16,324 nt of DNA, from NCBI GenBank assembly GCA_030668025.1, contig DAOUUT010000047.1, forward strand, positions 1-16,324, written 5' to 3'. Position 1 is the first letter of the stretch. The number at the start of each line of letters is the position of its first letter. This DNA is from Promethearchaeota archaeon (lineage in GTDB: Archaea; Asgardarchaeota; Lokiarchaeia; Sigynarchaeales; SOKP01). Below the pieces are notes generated by a model. The model was given only the letters and a program-made list of their open reading frames with translations. It did not search any database and was not told the origin of the DNA. Below, in pieces: positions 1 to 6,499 of this stretch. The position numbers and the translations under genes are program-made.

Positions 1-2
1 AA

Positions 3-161
3 GTATTCAAATTAATTCTTTGCGTTAATGAGGTGAAAGATAAAAAAAAGCGGGTAGAAAGATTTTACAAGCGAATGGCGTTGAAAGACTTTATAATTCT
101 TCATTCATTTATAAAATTACCCGAAAAAATCTTATATAATATTTTAATTAAGCTGCTATAG
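3..161 (+). CDS. possible C-terminal end of a truncated hypothetical protein
   Basis: This frame is open from the window edge to a TAG at 159-161, about 52 codons, rich in Lys, Ile and Leu. It would be the end of a gene starting outside the window, converging on TFB and overlapping its last 14 bases. No domain is recognisable. A stop-free run of this length is modest evidence in AT-rich DNA, so it could be chance. Confidence 0.3.
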   Translation, partial: VFKLILCVNEVKDKKKRVERFYKRMALKDFIILHSFIKLPEKILYNILIKLL

Positions 162-1041
162 CAAAATTCAAACTGATATTTTTAAGGAGTTCTTTATACC
201 TTGAGCGTAATGTGACTTCCGTAACGGAAATTACGCTCGAAATGTCTTTTTGACTCACTTTAACGTTTCTCAACTTCGCAACAAGATATATGGCACCCGC
301 ACACAATCCTTTAGGATCCTTGCCAGATATCGATGTGGTTCTAATAAAATTTTGAAGTACGCGCATCGCCTCTTTTTCAACTTCAATACCTAAATTCAAA
401 TCAGCGCAATAACGTGGAATGAGTGTAATTGGATCGATATGCGATATTTTTAAATTTAATTCCCGAACCAATATTTTATAGCACTTTTTTACGATATTAT
501 CATTAATAGAGGCTTCCTCTAAAATCTCTTGAAGCGTAATAGGTACTTTTTCGTCTTTACACGCGTAATAAGCACACGCCGCAACCATACCATTAATTGA
601 CCTGCCTCTTAATAGTTGTCTCTTAAAAACTTCTTTATACAATCGTACTGCTGATTTTTTTACTCTATCAGGAAAATTTAAGTTGCCACCAATTCTTTTC
701 AATTCGGTTATAGCCATTAACATGTTGCGTTTCTCCCAAGATAAGTGGGTATTCCACTTAGCAGCTCGTCTTAAATCTGGGTTTTTGATTTTTGTCCTAT
801 CAATAACAGTACTTAAGCCAATATCCGGCATCAAAATTGACATAGGAGATCCAGTACGCTCCTTTCTATCTTTTTCGTGTTTAGAATAGGCTCTAATTCC
901 GCTATGATTAATGTCTAAATTTCTCTCACCCACAACCAAACCACATTGTTGGCAGACGGTTTCCCCTCTTTCTAGAACATTGATTGTATTTCCCTCGCAT
1001 TCAGGGCATAAATTTGATACCACATTTATTTCTACGACCAT
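148..1041 (-). CDS. tfb: transcription initiation factor IIB (TFB)
   Basis: TFB bridges TBP on the TATA box and RNA polymerase during archaeal initiation. The 297-residue protein has the full family layout. An N-terminal zinc ribbon has C12, C15, C30 and C33. A B-reader/linker follows (around residues 45-85, including GSPMS and GLSTVID). Two cyclin-like repeats fill about 100-190 and 200-290. Length is normal for the family. The ATG start is preceded by a GAGG Shine-Dalgarno motif (complement of 1051-1054), which supports it. It is divergent from the receiver-domain genes across a 626-base gap. Asgard genomes often carry several TFB copies, so this need not be the only or main one. No key residue appears missing. 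Confidence 0.95.
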   Translation of the reverse strand: MVVEINVVSNLCPECEGNTINVLERGETVCQQCGLVVGERNLDINHSGIRAYSKHEKDRKERTGSPMSILMPDIGLSTVIDRTKIKNPDLRRAAKWNTHLSWEKRNMLMAITELKRIGGNLNFPDRVKKSAVRLYKEVFKRQLLRGRSINGMVAACAYYACKDEKVPITLQEILEEASINDNIVKKCYKILVRELNLKISHIDPITLIPRYCADLNLGIEVEKEAMRVLQNFIRTTSISGKDPKGLCAGAIYLVAKLRNVKVSQKDISSVISVTEVTLRSRYKELLKNISLNFAIAA

Positions 1042-1667
1042 TTTAACATACCTCTTTCCTATCCATGTAAAAATTTTTTCTTTTTTTTTTTATTTTCCTA
1101 ATTTTCATAGGAATTAATAGATAACAAAAATTATTTTTTGTACACACACAATTTTGATTGTTACACAAATTAGTCTTCATGCATATTTAAACATTACTAT
1201 TTTTAATGAAAATTTTGTAAATTATAGCAACAAAAAAATTTTTTGATAACTAATTCAATGATTTTCTGTGAAAAAAATGAATTTGAATATAAATATTTTT
1301 AATGGGATTAAAAATCTATATAATATCGAAATATACCCTAAGTAAAGATTCTTTTTTGTTTTGGAACGTGGAAATCTGTTAAAACTTCATTTTTTCGTAA
1401 GTTGGTGCGACTTAAATTACCCAAAAAAATTAGTTACCTACGTGTGGGCAAAAAATTTCTATTTAGATAATATTAAATAATACTTCTTTCACTAATTTTT
1501 TGGTAAAAATCGTGTTTTAAGGTGAAATACGAATCATAGAAGAACGGAGAAAGTCGGACAAGCTGGAAGATAAGTCAAAAAAAGGAGACCATAATTCAAA
1601 AAAGGAGAAAAAACAACTTGGAACTAAGAAGGGGGAAAAAAATGAAAAAGCCGACGATAGTGCTCAA
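1042..1667. other. 626-base divergent intergenic region
   Basis: This very AT-rich stretch separates TFB from the first receiver protein. It must hold both promoters. TATA-like candidates are CTATATAAT at 1316-1324 for the plus strand and GTTTAAATATGC (complement of about 1179-1190) for TFB. A T-run lies at about 1077-1092. No RNA gene or convincing repeat was recognised. From 1521 onward the frame of the downstream gene is open without a stop, so the last part may be coding. Confidence 0.5.
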
Positions 1668-1671
1668 ATGA
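1642..1671 (+). other. possible 9-codon leader ORF coupled to the next gene
   Basis: An ATG at 1642 follows a strong Shine-Dalgarno-like AAGGGGG (1629-1635) with 6 bases between. The frame encodes MKKPTIVLK and stops at TGA 1669-1671. That stop overlaps the ATG of the receiver gene at 1668 as ATGA, the classic arrangement for translational coupling. It may be a real leader peptide or simply provide ribosome delivery. A frame error here, or use of an upstream start in the main frame, are alternatives. Confidence 0.3.
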
Positions 1672-2576
1672 CAGAAAAAGAAATTAAAAAACTTGATTTG
1701 GACGATGAAAAAATTAAACTTCGAATGAAGAATTACGAGAGAGAAACTGGTAAATACGCGATTTGGCGGGGAGCTGTAACGGAGGGATTTAAAAAATGGC
1801 TGAAAGGCGAAAAAATATATACACGAGATAAAGAAAGAATTTCTTTATATGTAGCTGACGACACAAAGGATGAGTGGCAGGAATTCATAAACACAAACAA
1901 GGGAGATTTTCCTACTTTTTCTGAGCTAATAAGACAGAGCGTCAAGTCATTTATTGAAGACTCTAATAAAGCTTCGAGCGAATTATCGAACCTTAACCCG
2001 AAAACAATATCCAACATATCTCACGCGTTAAAAGAACCGTTAACTTCTATTAAAGGGTACTCTCAATTATTGCTTGAGAGCGAAGAATATAAAGATAAAT
2101 TAAGTAATCACGTAAAAGAAACTGTGAAAAATATCTTTGATCAAAGCAATATGCTAGAGAATATTATAAAGAATTTCTTAGACAACATCAAACCCGATAG
2201 TTCTCCATACGACATTTTATTAATTGAAGACGATTTAGCGACAATTAGATTAATTACCAGTTATTTTGAAAGTAAAAAATTCATTTGTAAGGGTGTAGTT
2301 AGCGGAGCGAAAGGATTAGAAGAGCTACGAAGAACTACACCTAAAGTCATTTTATTAGACATAATTTTGCCAGATTTAAGTGGTTACGATATTTGTAAAA
2401 CCATAAAAACTGATAACTCTTATAAAAAAATTCCTGTGTACTTTCTTACGGCCATTTCGGCGTCTGAGGTAAAAAAACACATCGCAGAAACAAATGTAGA
2501 TGGATTTATTCTTAAACCTTTTAACTTTTCTGATTTTGACATTATATTTAAGATATTAAACGGAAGAGCAAAATAA
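1668..2576 (+). CDS. RHH-like / H-box (HisKA-type) / receiver hybrid protein, copy 1
   Basis: The 302-residue protein probably acts in phosphoryl signalling. Residues 20-50 hold a conserved segment with YAIWRG and KWLKGEKIY. Residues 56-96 have a strand (RISLYV) and two helices (DEWQEFIN, SELIRQSVKSFIE), which fits a ribbon-helix-helix DNA-binding fold. Residues 110-175 match a histidine-kinase dimerisation helix pair with H119 in SHALKEPLTSIKG. Residues 181-300 are a receiver with D188/D189, phosphoacceptor D231, T261 and K283. No HATPase domain follows the H-box. The base after H119 is Ala rather than the usual acidic residue. The chosen ATG overlaps the stop of a short leader ORF. The frame is open back to 1521 with a Lys-rich extension, so a non-AUG start upstream is possible. 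It is a tandem paralog of the gene at 2816. Confidence 0.8.
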   Translation: MTEKEIKKLDLDDEKIKLRMKNYERETGKYAIWRGAVTEGFKKWLKGEKIYTRDKERISLYVADDTKDEWQEFINTNKGDFPTFSELIRQSVKSFIEDSNKASSELSNLNPKTISNISHALKEPLTSIKGYSQLLLESEEYKDKLSNHVKETVKNIFDQSNMLENIIKNFLDNIKPDSSPYDILLIEDDLATIRLITSYFESKKFICKGVVSGAKGLEELRRTTPKVILLDIILPDLSGYDICKTIKTDNSYKKIPVYFLTAISASEVKKHIAETNVDGFILKPFNFSDFDIIFKILNGRAK

Positions 2577-2815
2577 TTAGATTCAGATTCTCATTTAATA
2601 ACTCTTTATTATAAAAGGAAGAAATGCTAGCATTTAAAGATAAAATATTATAGAATATTTTCTTATTTATTAAAATAAACAATGTTTATTTTTTGTAAAA
2701 AATTACTCTGATGTAATATTTGATATAAAAAAGATAGAAATTTTTATAATGAGTAAATATTTACACTAAATTTTAAGCGGCAAAAAAATAATTAAATCAC
2801 AAAGTAAAAATAAAG

Positions 2816-3778
2816 GTGTTAAAAATTCCTGACGAAAAGAAACGCAATAGTAATTCGAACGATGAGAATAACTATTCTATACCTAAAGTGACTGAAAATG
2901 AATTAAAAAATCTCGATTTGAAGAGCGAAAAAACTAAAGAACTAATGAAAGAATACGAAGCGGAAACCGATAAATACGCTATCTGGCGCGGATCTATCAC
3001 CGAAGGTTTTATTAAATGGTTGAAAGGAGAAAAAATTTATGATCGCGAAAAAGAGAGAATTTCGTTGTATGTAGCCGATGAAACTAAAGCTAACTGGCAA
3101 GATTTTATAAATACTCATAAAGATAAATACAAGACCGTGTCAAAACTCATAAGAGAAAGCGTAAATTACTTTATTAAGCAGAAATCAGGTATAATGGGTG
3201 AAGATATACAAAAACTAGACGAGAAAACTCTTACGAACATATCACACGCGTTGAAAGAGCCATTAACATCAATTAAGGGGTTTTCACAATTATTAATTGA
3301 GAATTATAGTGAGGAATTAGTAGAGGATGTATTTAATACAATTCAAAATATCTTCGACCAATCTTTACTTCTCGAGAATAGAATTATTAATATACTAGAT
3401 AATATAAAAACGGAAAGAACTCAATACGATATTTTGCTAATCGAAGATGATTTAGCAACTATTCGTTTGTTAACGAGCTATTTTGATAGCAAAGGTTTTT
3501 CTTGTAAGGGTGTCGTAAGTGGAACAAAAGGATTGCAAGAATTAGACAATAACCCTTGTAAATTAGTTCTCCTCGATATTATTTTGCCAGATTATAGCGG
3601 TTACGACATCTGTAAAAAAATTAAATCAAACAGAAATCTTAAAGACATAAAAGTCTTTTTACTAACAGCCATCCCGGGTTCTGAAGTAAAAAAAAATTTT
3701 GAGGATAGTCAGGCCAATGGCTACATCTTAAAACCTTTTGATTTCTCTGATTTTGAAGTGATATTTCAATATTTATAA
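2816..3778 (+). CDS. RHH-like / H-box (HisKA-type) / receiver hybrid protein, copy 2
   Basis: This 320-residue paralog of the preceding gene is roughly two-thirds identical by eye along its whole length. It keeps the YAIWRG segment, a ribbon-helix-helix-like stretch (about 80-121, RISLYV to LIRESVNYFI), an H-box SHALKEPLTSIKG with H144, and a receiver with D211/D212, phosphoacceptor D254, T284 and K306. It also lacks a HATPase domain. The start is a GTG at 2816, giving a 25-residue N-terminal extension beyond the ATG of copy 1. The Shine-Dalgarno signal is poor. It lies 239 bases downstream of copy 1, far enough for its own promoter. A T-rich stretch after the stop (3789-3804) may terminate transcription. 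Function as a phosphorelay intermediate or a DNA-binding response regulator is inferred. Confidence 0.8.
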   Translation: MLKIPDEKKRNSNSNDENNYSIPKVTENELKNLDLKSEKTKELMKEYEAETDKYAIWRGSITEGFIKWLKGEKIYDREKERISLYVADETKANWQDFINTHKDKYKTVSKLIRESVNYFIKQKSGIMGEDIQKLDEKTLTNISHALKEPLTSIKGFSQLLIENYSEELVEDVFNTIQNIFDQSLLLENRIINILDNIKTERTQYDILLIEDDLATIRLLTSYFDSKGFSCKGVVSGTKGLQELDNNPCKLVLLDIILPDYSGYDICKKIKSNRNLKDIKVFLLTAIPGSEVKKNFEDSQANGYILKPFDFSDFEVIFQYL

Positions 3779-3815
3779 AGAGGTAAATCTTTTTTCTTTT
3801 GTTTTAAAAAATAAG

Positions 3816-3889
3816 CGGGCTATGAGGGAATCGAACCCCCGACCTGCCGGTTAAGAGCCGGATGCGCTACCTGCCTGCGCTAATAGCCC
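3816..3889 (-). tRNA. tRNA-Lys (anticodon CTT)
   Basis: The 74-base cloverleaf has a perfect 7-bp acceptor (GGGCTAT/ATAGCCC), a GCGC/GCGC D stem, an anticodon loop CTCTTAA giving CTT, and a T arm GGGGG-TTCGATT-CCCTC with one G-U pair. The outermost anticodon-stem pair is T-C. The discriminator is G and CCA is not encoded. There is no intron. It lies 25 bases downstream of tRNA-Ser(TGA) on the same strand, so the two are probably co-transcribed. Confidence 0.93.
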
Positions 3890-3914
3890 TGTTTACTAAA
3901 ACCACCATTGAAAA

Positions 3915-4029
3915 CGCACTTGGAGGGATTTGAACCCCCGAGCGCTTACGCGCACTGGCTTACTTGATAATTTCAGTTAATTTCTATTGCACGCTCAAGG
4001 CCAGCGTCTTACCACTAGGCTACAAGTGC
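3915..4029 (-). tRNA. tRNA-Ser (anticodon TGA) with canonical 37/38 intron
   Basis: The 115-base gene yields an 82-base tRNA after removal of a 33-base intron. The acceptor is GCACTTG/CAAGTGC. The anticodon stem is CTGGC/GCCAG with mature loop CTTGAGA, so the anticodon is TGA. A class II variable arm (GCGC-GTAA-GCGC) and a T arm GGGGG-TTCAAAT-CCCTC follow. The long variable arm supports Ser. The 3-bp D stem GCC/GAC has one C-A mismatch. The discriminator is G, with no encoded CCA. Confidence 0.92.
3961..3993 (-). other. tRNA-Ser(TGA) intron, 33 nt, position 37/38
   Basis: A bulge-helix-bulge can be drawn. Anticodon-loop bases CTTG pair perfectly with intron bases CAAG. The 3-base bulges are AGC (cut after AG) and TAA (cut after TA). 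The outer helix is the anticodon stem. The inner helix is weak. This is the standard archaeal intron position. Confidence 0.85.
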
Positions 4030-4065
4030 TGGAATTACTATTTTTTTATTTTCAATTTTTTTTTG

Positions 4066-4073
4066 ATTATATA
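4066..4073 (-). promoter_or_regulatory. candidate TATA box for the Ser(TGA)-Lys(CTT) tRNA pair
   Basis: On the minus strand this reads TATATAAT, about 40 bases before the 5' end of tRNA-Ser(TGA). That would place the start site about 14 bases before the tRNA. It is chosen by position and resemblance only, in a very AT-rich background. Confidence 0.35.
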
Positions 4074-4140
4074 GGTATTAAAATAGATTATATTTAATAA
4101 AATAAATTTATTTTTATTTTACTCTCGTAACTTATACTTT

Positions 4141-4155
4141 AAGGAACATTTAAAA
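4141..4155 (+). promoter_or_regulatory. candidate BRE/TATA of the JAMM gene
   Basis: A purine-rich AAGGAAC followed by ATTTAAAA resembles an archaeal BRE plus TATA box. It lies about 55 bases before the ATG at 4208, giving a predicted leader of about 30 bases. Confidence 0.4.
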
Positions 4156-4207
4156 GAAAAATATAAATTTTATGTTTCATTGATTTACACTTGAGATGAT
4201 ATAAAAA

Positions 4208-4696
4208 ATGAGCGGGGCAAAAGATTTTAGATATTTGATACCAGAGCGAATTTTTAAAGAAATCACTGACAGAGCCACAGAAGTTTATCCTAACATCGAA
4301 AATTACTGGATTTTTGCAGATCGTAAAGAAAACTTCGGAATAGTTAATAAATTTATTATCAATCCAGATTTGAGAAAAACCAAAATTCATGTAAAACCTA
4401 GAAGTTGGATGCGATATAAGAAATCGAAAATCTATAATATGCGGAAGTTTAAACAAGAGCTTGGAGTAGATATAATCTGGCAGGCTCATACACACCCTTC
4501 AGGAAACGATAAATTACACGCAATCGATAAAAAGATTTTAAAATATCTCTCAAATGGTGTAATGATAATCGTAATTCCTAATCTTCCCAAAAATGATCCT
4601 CCTTTAAAAGCTCATTTAGTTGGTTGGTATTACGATAAGCGATACACGAAGAAGCCAATCATCGAGCAAATGGTCTTTGAGATAATCCAAGAATGA
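4208..4696 (+). CDS. JAMM/MPN (JAB) metalloprotease-like protein
   Basis: The 162-residue single-domain protein resembles JAB/MPN isopeptidases, which cleave ubiquitin-like modifiers from targets using zinc. The metal motif HTHP is at H94 and H96, with D107 as third ligand and E31 as the likely catalytic Glu after the first helix. The consensus is H-x-H-x7-S-x2-D. Here the Ser position is H104, an unusual substitution that may change activity. The start ATG follows a weak GAGATGAT. The gene stands alone between two tRNA groups, with no E1, E2 or ubiquitin-like gene in the window, so its substrate cannot be named. Asgard archaea do encode ubiquitin systems, which makes deubiquitination one possibility. 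RadC-like or cysteine-desulfurating JAB roles are less likely given the context. Confidence 0.72.
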   Translation: MSGAKDFRYLIPERIFKEITDRATEVYPNIENYWIFADRKENFGIVNKFIINPDLRKTKIHVKPRSWMRYKKSKIYNMRKFKQELGVDIIWQAHTHPSGNDKLHAIDKKILKYLSNGVMIIVIPNLPKNDPPLKAHLVGWYYDKRYTKKPIIEQMVFEIIQE

Positions 4697-4820
4697 TGTT
4701 GAGATTAAATTTCTCTCTTTTCTTTTTTAAATTTAACTTTGTTTAATCTATGAAATTCATTTCAAGATAGATCAAATACGCAATACAATGAAAAAGTATT
4801 AAAATTTTAGATTTTTATAT

Positions 4821-4849
4821 GTAAAATATAGCATTTAAAGTTTATAAAA
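4821..4849 (+). promoter_or_regulatory. candidate promoter of the Ser(GCT)-Val(TAC) tRNA pair
   Basis: Several overlapping TATA-like strings lie here (GTAAAATATA at 4821-4830, ATTTAAAG at 4833-4840, TTTATAAAA at 4841-4849) just before the tRNA at 4857. The first is best spaced for a start a few bases before the tRNA. Confidence 0.35.
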
Positions 4850-4880
4850 ACATTAAGCAATCGTCGCTTAGCCTGGTAGA

Positions 4881-4897
4881 ACGGAAAAGCGTGCCGA
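4881..4897 (+). other. tRNA-Ser(GCT) D-loop intron, about 17 nt
   Basis: GGTA (4875-4878) can pair with TGCC (4892-4895) as a 4-bp central helix with one G-U. It is flanked by two identical GAA bulges (4879-4881 and 4896-4898). Cutting after GA in each gives a 17-base intron and a D loop of normal length. Inner and outer helices are only about 2 bp, so this is a relaxed bulge-helix-bulge and the exact ends may shift by a base. Confidence 0.65.
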
Positions 4898-4945
4898 AAG
4901 CGCTGGATTGCTAATCCAGTGTCCATACGGACTCGTGGGTTCGAA

Positions 4946-4974
4946 TATTCCATTGATTACAATGGGATCGGGAC
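4946..4974 (+). other. tRNA-Ser(GCT) T-loop intron, 29 nt, position 59/60
   Basis: A complete bulge-helix-bulge is visible. The outer helix is the T stem GTGGG/CCCAC. The central helix is TTCG (4940-4943) with CGGG (4969-4972). The bulges are AAT (4944-4946) and ACT (4973-4975). The inner 9-bp helix (4947-4955 with 4960-4968) has an ATTA loop. Cutting after the second bulge base restores the standard T loop TTCGAAT. Confidence 0.88.
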
Positions 4975-5034
4975 TCCCACCGATTGCGTTCTTATAACAT
5001 TTAAAAATCAAGGGCCCATGGTCTAGTGGTTATG

Positions 5035-5062
5035 ATTCAGTTTCTAAAAAACTGAATAATAG
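5035..5062 (+). other. tRNA-Val(TAC) D-arm intron, 28 nt
   Basis: The bulge-helix-bulge is clear. The central helix is GTTA (5029-5032) with TAAT (5057-5060). The bulges are TGA (5033-5035) and AGA (5061-5063). A perfect 8-bp inner helix joins 5036-5043 with 5049-5056. Cutting after the second bulge base rejoins G5034 to A5063, restoring D-stem GAC opposite GTC. Confidence 0.88.
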
Positions 5063-5072
5063 ACGTCTCGCT

Positions 5073-5102
5073 AGTATGATACGACTAGTGTTATACCGCG
5101 AA
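5073..5102 (+). other. tRNA-Val(TAC) anticodon-loop intron, 30 nt, position 33/34
   Basis: Bulges CTA (5071-5073) and AAT (5101-5103) flank a central helix CTCG/CGCG with one T-C mismatch. The inner pairing is GTAT (5074-5077) with ATAC (5093-5096). Removing 5073-5102 gives the loop CTTACAC. The site lies between bases 33 and 34 rather than 37/38. The structure is relaxed, so the boundaries are less certain than for the D-arm intron. Confidence 0.7.
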
Positions 5103-5145
5103 TACACCGAGAAGGTCGGGAGTTCAATCCTCCCTGGGCCCACCA

Positions 5146-5152
5146 TTTTTTT
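5146..5152 (+). terminator. T-run after the tRNA-Val gene
   Basis: Seven T residues directly follow the encoded CCA, which fits archaeal oligo-T termination of the tRNA pair. The stop codon of the opposing gene begins a few bases later. Confidence 0.5.
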
Positions 5153-5155
5153 GTT

Positions 5156-5941
5156 CTATACAAATAGTTTTCTGATTCTTTCAGGTCTAATTGCGCTTAA
5201 CTTACAATTCTTAAGGTATTTACCGATATCGGCAATAATTCCTGGAGCGTTTGTGTTTTGTCTTAGAATTACGATATTCTCAAGAAATCCGAATCGCACT
5301 ATTGACGCAATGTCTCGATAATGACCGGTCCTTATAAGAGCTTTTTTGAACTGACCTTTTGTTTCACCGCTTACAAAAACGCCTTCGAGATTTTCCACAA
5401 TTAATTTACCGTAAAGTTCTAAAGTCTTCTGATCTAGTTTGCCTTGGATTTGTTCTTTTTCTTTATCAATTGAAGTAATTTTTATATAAACAGGAAAATG
5501 ATCTATAAAATCGTAAGATTTAATAATTTCTGTTAGCGAAACATCTCTTCCTTTACACAATTGTTTTCTAAGATCGTGAAGATTAAGCAAAACATCCGTT
5601 TTAGGGTTTAAAATAGCACAGTCTACAAAAATTCCAAACCCTACCTTTCCTACTTCTAATAAGACTCCTTTATACGTTTGATTTATTTCAACCTCATCGA
5701 ATTCAACGATAGCTCCAACTTCTTTCTTAAATAAATTAAGAAGGAAGACTTCTTCGGGTCCTGATATTAGAATCTCAACCCTATCGTCAAATTGTCTTAC
5801 CTTTTTTATTTGAACTTTTGTATTTGGAAAGCTTTGAGCTAATTCGTTCAAATATTTTCGATATCTTATTGAAATTTCTTTTTTATCTTTATCTGTAGAG
5901 ATATTATAAATTTTATCGTATAAGACTAAATTTTTTACCAT
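5156..5941 (-). CDS. probable DUF2110 family archaeal protein
   Basis: This 261-residue soluble protein has no signal peptide or membrane segment. Residues 90-125 (KGVLLEVGKVGFGIFVD onward) look like an OB/S1-type beta segment, and the C-terminal 50 residues (RFGFLENIVILRQNTNAPGI, then RPERIRKLF) are conserved-looking. Overall it resembles the archaeal DUF2110 family, whose function is unknown. An OB/S1-like fold suggests nucleic-acid binding, but this is inference. The ATG follows AGGAA at a short distance. The gene converges on tRNA-Val, with its stop only 10 bases after the CCA, and is divergent from the profilin-like gene. Confidence 0.6.
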   Translation of the reverse strand: MVKNLVLYDKIYNISTDKDKKEISIRYRKYLNELAQSFPNTKVQIKKVRQFDDRVEILISGPEEVFLLNLFKKEVGAIVEFDEVEINQTYKGVLLEVGKVGFGIFVDCAILNPKTDVLLNLHDLRKQLCKGRDVSLTEIIKSYDFIDHFPVYIKITSIDKEKEQIQGKLDQKTLELYGKLIVENLEGVFVSGETKGQFKKALIRTGHYRDIASIVRFGFLENIVILRQNTNAPGIIADIGKYLKNCKLSAIRPERIRKLFV

Positions 5942-6127
5942 AAAAATTCCTAAATATTGAAATATGAATCATAAAAATAATTATTATAATAGTAAGTAAA
6001 AGGTAATATTTCTTATTTTCTCTTATGATAATAGTTTATTTTATCTTAATTTCGTTCTGATAAAATTTAAATTGATAAACTTTTATGATAGTTTAAAGAA
6101 AAGCATAAGAATTTGTTGATGTGAGTT

Positions 6128-6499
6128 ATGGAACAACAACGATTTAATTATTTAGTTGAAGAACTAAGAAAATACGAAGGCACGGAAGAAATTTTCGCGT
6201 TGGATTCTAACGGCGAGATACTTTTTAAGTCCGAAGATTTCTCCTTATCAAACGAAGAAGCTAAAGCTATGCTTGAAGCGTGGAGACAAAAAGAACCAGC
6301 TCTTAACTTTCAGACCTATAGATTTGCGATATTGAAAAATGATGACATTCAATTAGCGGCAAAAAATATAGCTGGGGGGAAGGGTAATATTGTTGGATCG
6401 GTAACAAAAGGCGGAGATTACCTCATAGCACATACTCGAGACGAAGGTTTGATTTTACTTGAGTGGTCAATTTTTGTCAATAAAGTTGCCTGGAGTTAA
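6128..6499 (+). CDS. Asgard profilin-like protein
   Basis: The 123-residue protein follows the profilin order. An N-terminal helix (1-17) leads to a strand with FALDSNGEILFKSEDF (23-38) and a helix SNEEAKAMLEAW. Then come strands with YRFAILKNDD and a GGKGNIVGSVTKGGDYLIAHT segment. In eukaryotes profilin binds actin monomers and polyproline, and Asgard profilins regulate actin in vitro. Eukaryotic profilins place a DG turn, a late GKK-like loop and a KT-containing strand in similar positions. Length fits the family. The ATG follows GTGAG. A TTTAAA box lies about 60 bases upstream (6064-6072). A roadblock/LC7 protein is the main alternative because its N-terminal part looks similar. No actin gene is in the window. 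Confidence 0.6.
   Translation: MEQQRFNYLVEELRKYEGTEEIFALDSNGEILFKSEDFSLSNEEAKAMLEAWRQKEPALNFQTYRFAILKNDDIQLAAKNIAGGKGNIVGSVTKGGDYLIAHTRDEGLILLEWSIFVNKVAWS

Larger units (their letters stand above)
4857..4988 (+). tRNA. tRNA-Ser (anticodon GCT) with D-loop and T-loop introns
   Basis: The acceptor GCAATCG (4857-4863) pairs with CGATTGC (4981-4987), with discriminator G4988. The anticodon stem CTGGA/TCCAG and loop TTGCTAA give anticodon GCT at 4910-4912. A class II variable arm has TCC/GGA. The gene is 132 bases, far too long for a tRNA-Ser. Removing 17 bases from the D loop and 29 from the T loop leaves 86 bases with normal arms: D arm GCT...AGC and T arm GTGGG-TTCGAAT-CCCAC. The anticodon loop itself has no intron. 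CCA is not encoded. Only 23 bases separate it from tRNA-Val, so the two are probably one transcript. Confidence 0.9.
5012..5145 (+). tRNA. tRNA-Val (anticodon TAC) with two introns and encoded CCA
   Basis: The acceptor GGGCCCA (5012-5018) pairs with TGGGCCC (5135-5141). Discriminator A5142 is followed directly by CCA at 5143-5145. Removing a 28-base D-arm intron and a 30-base anticodon-loop intron gives a 73-base body. Its D arm is GTC-TAGTGGTTAT-GAC, its anticodon arm TCTCG-CTTACAC-CGAGA, and its T arm GGGAG-TTCAATC-CTCCC. The mature loop CTTACAC is typical of tRNA-Val. It is the only one of the four tRNAs here with CCA in the DNA. The anticodon call depends on the second intron's exact ends. 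Confidence 0.87.

Noticed and set aside
3961..3993. Reading tRNA-Ser(TGA) as tRNA-Leu with anticodon GAG
   Set aside because: The shifted loop has no matching 3' stem strand, whereas CTGGC/GCCAG with a perfect CTTG/CAAG central helix gives TGA.
4139..4495. Minus-strand ORF of 118 codons
   Set aside because: It lies antisense to the JAMM gene, whose HTHP motif and spacing make the plus-strand reading clearly the real one.
5076..5321. Plus-strand ORF of 81 codons
   Set aside because: It begins inside the tRNA-Val intron and runs antisense through the 3' part of the DUF2110-like gene; no protein features.
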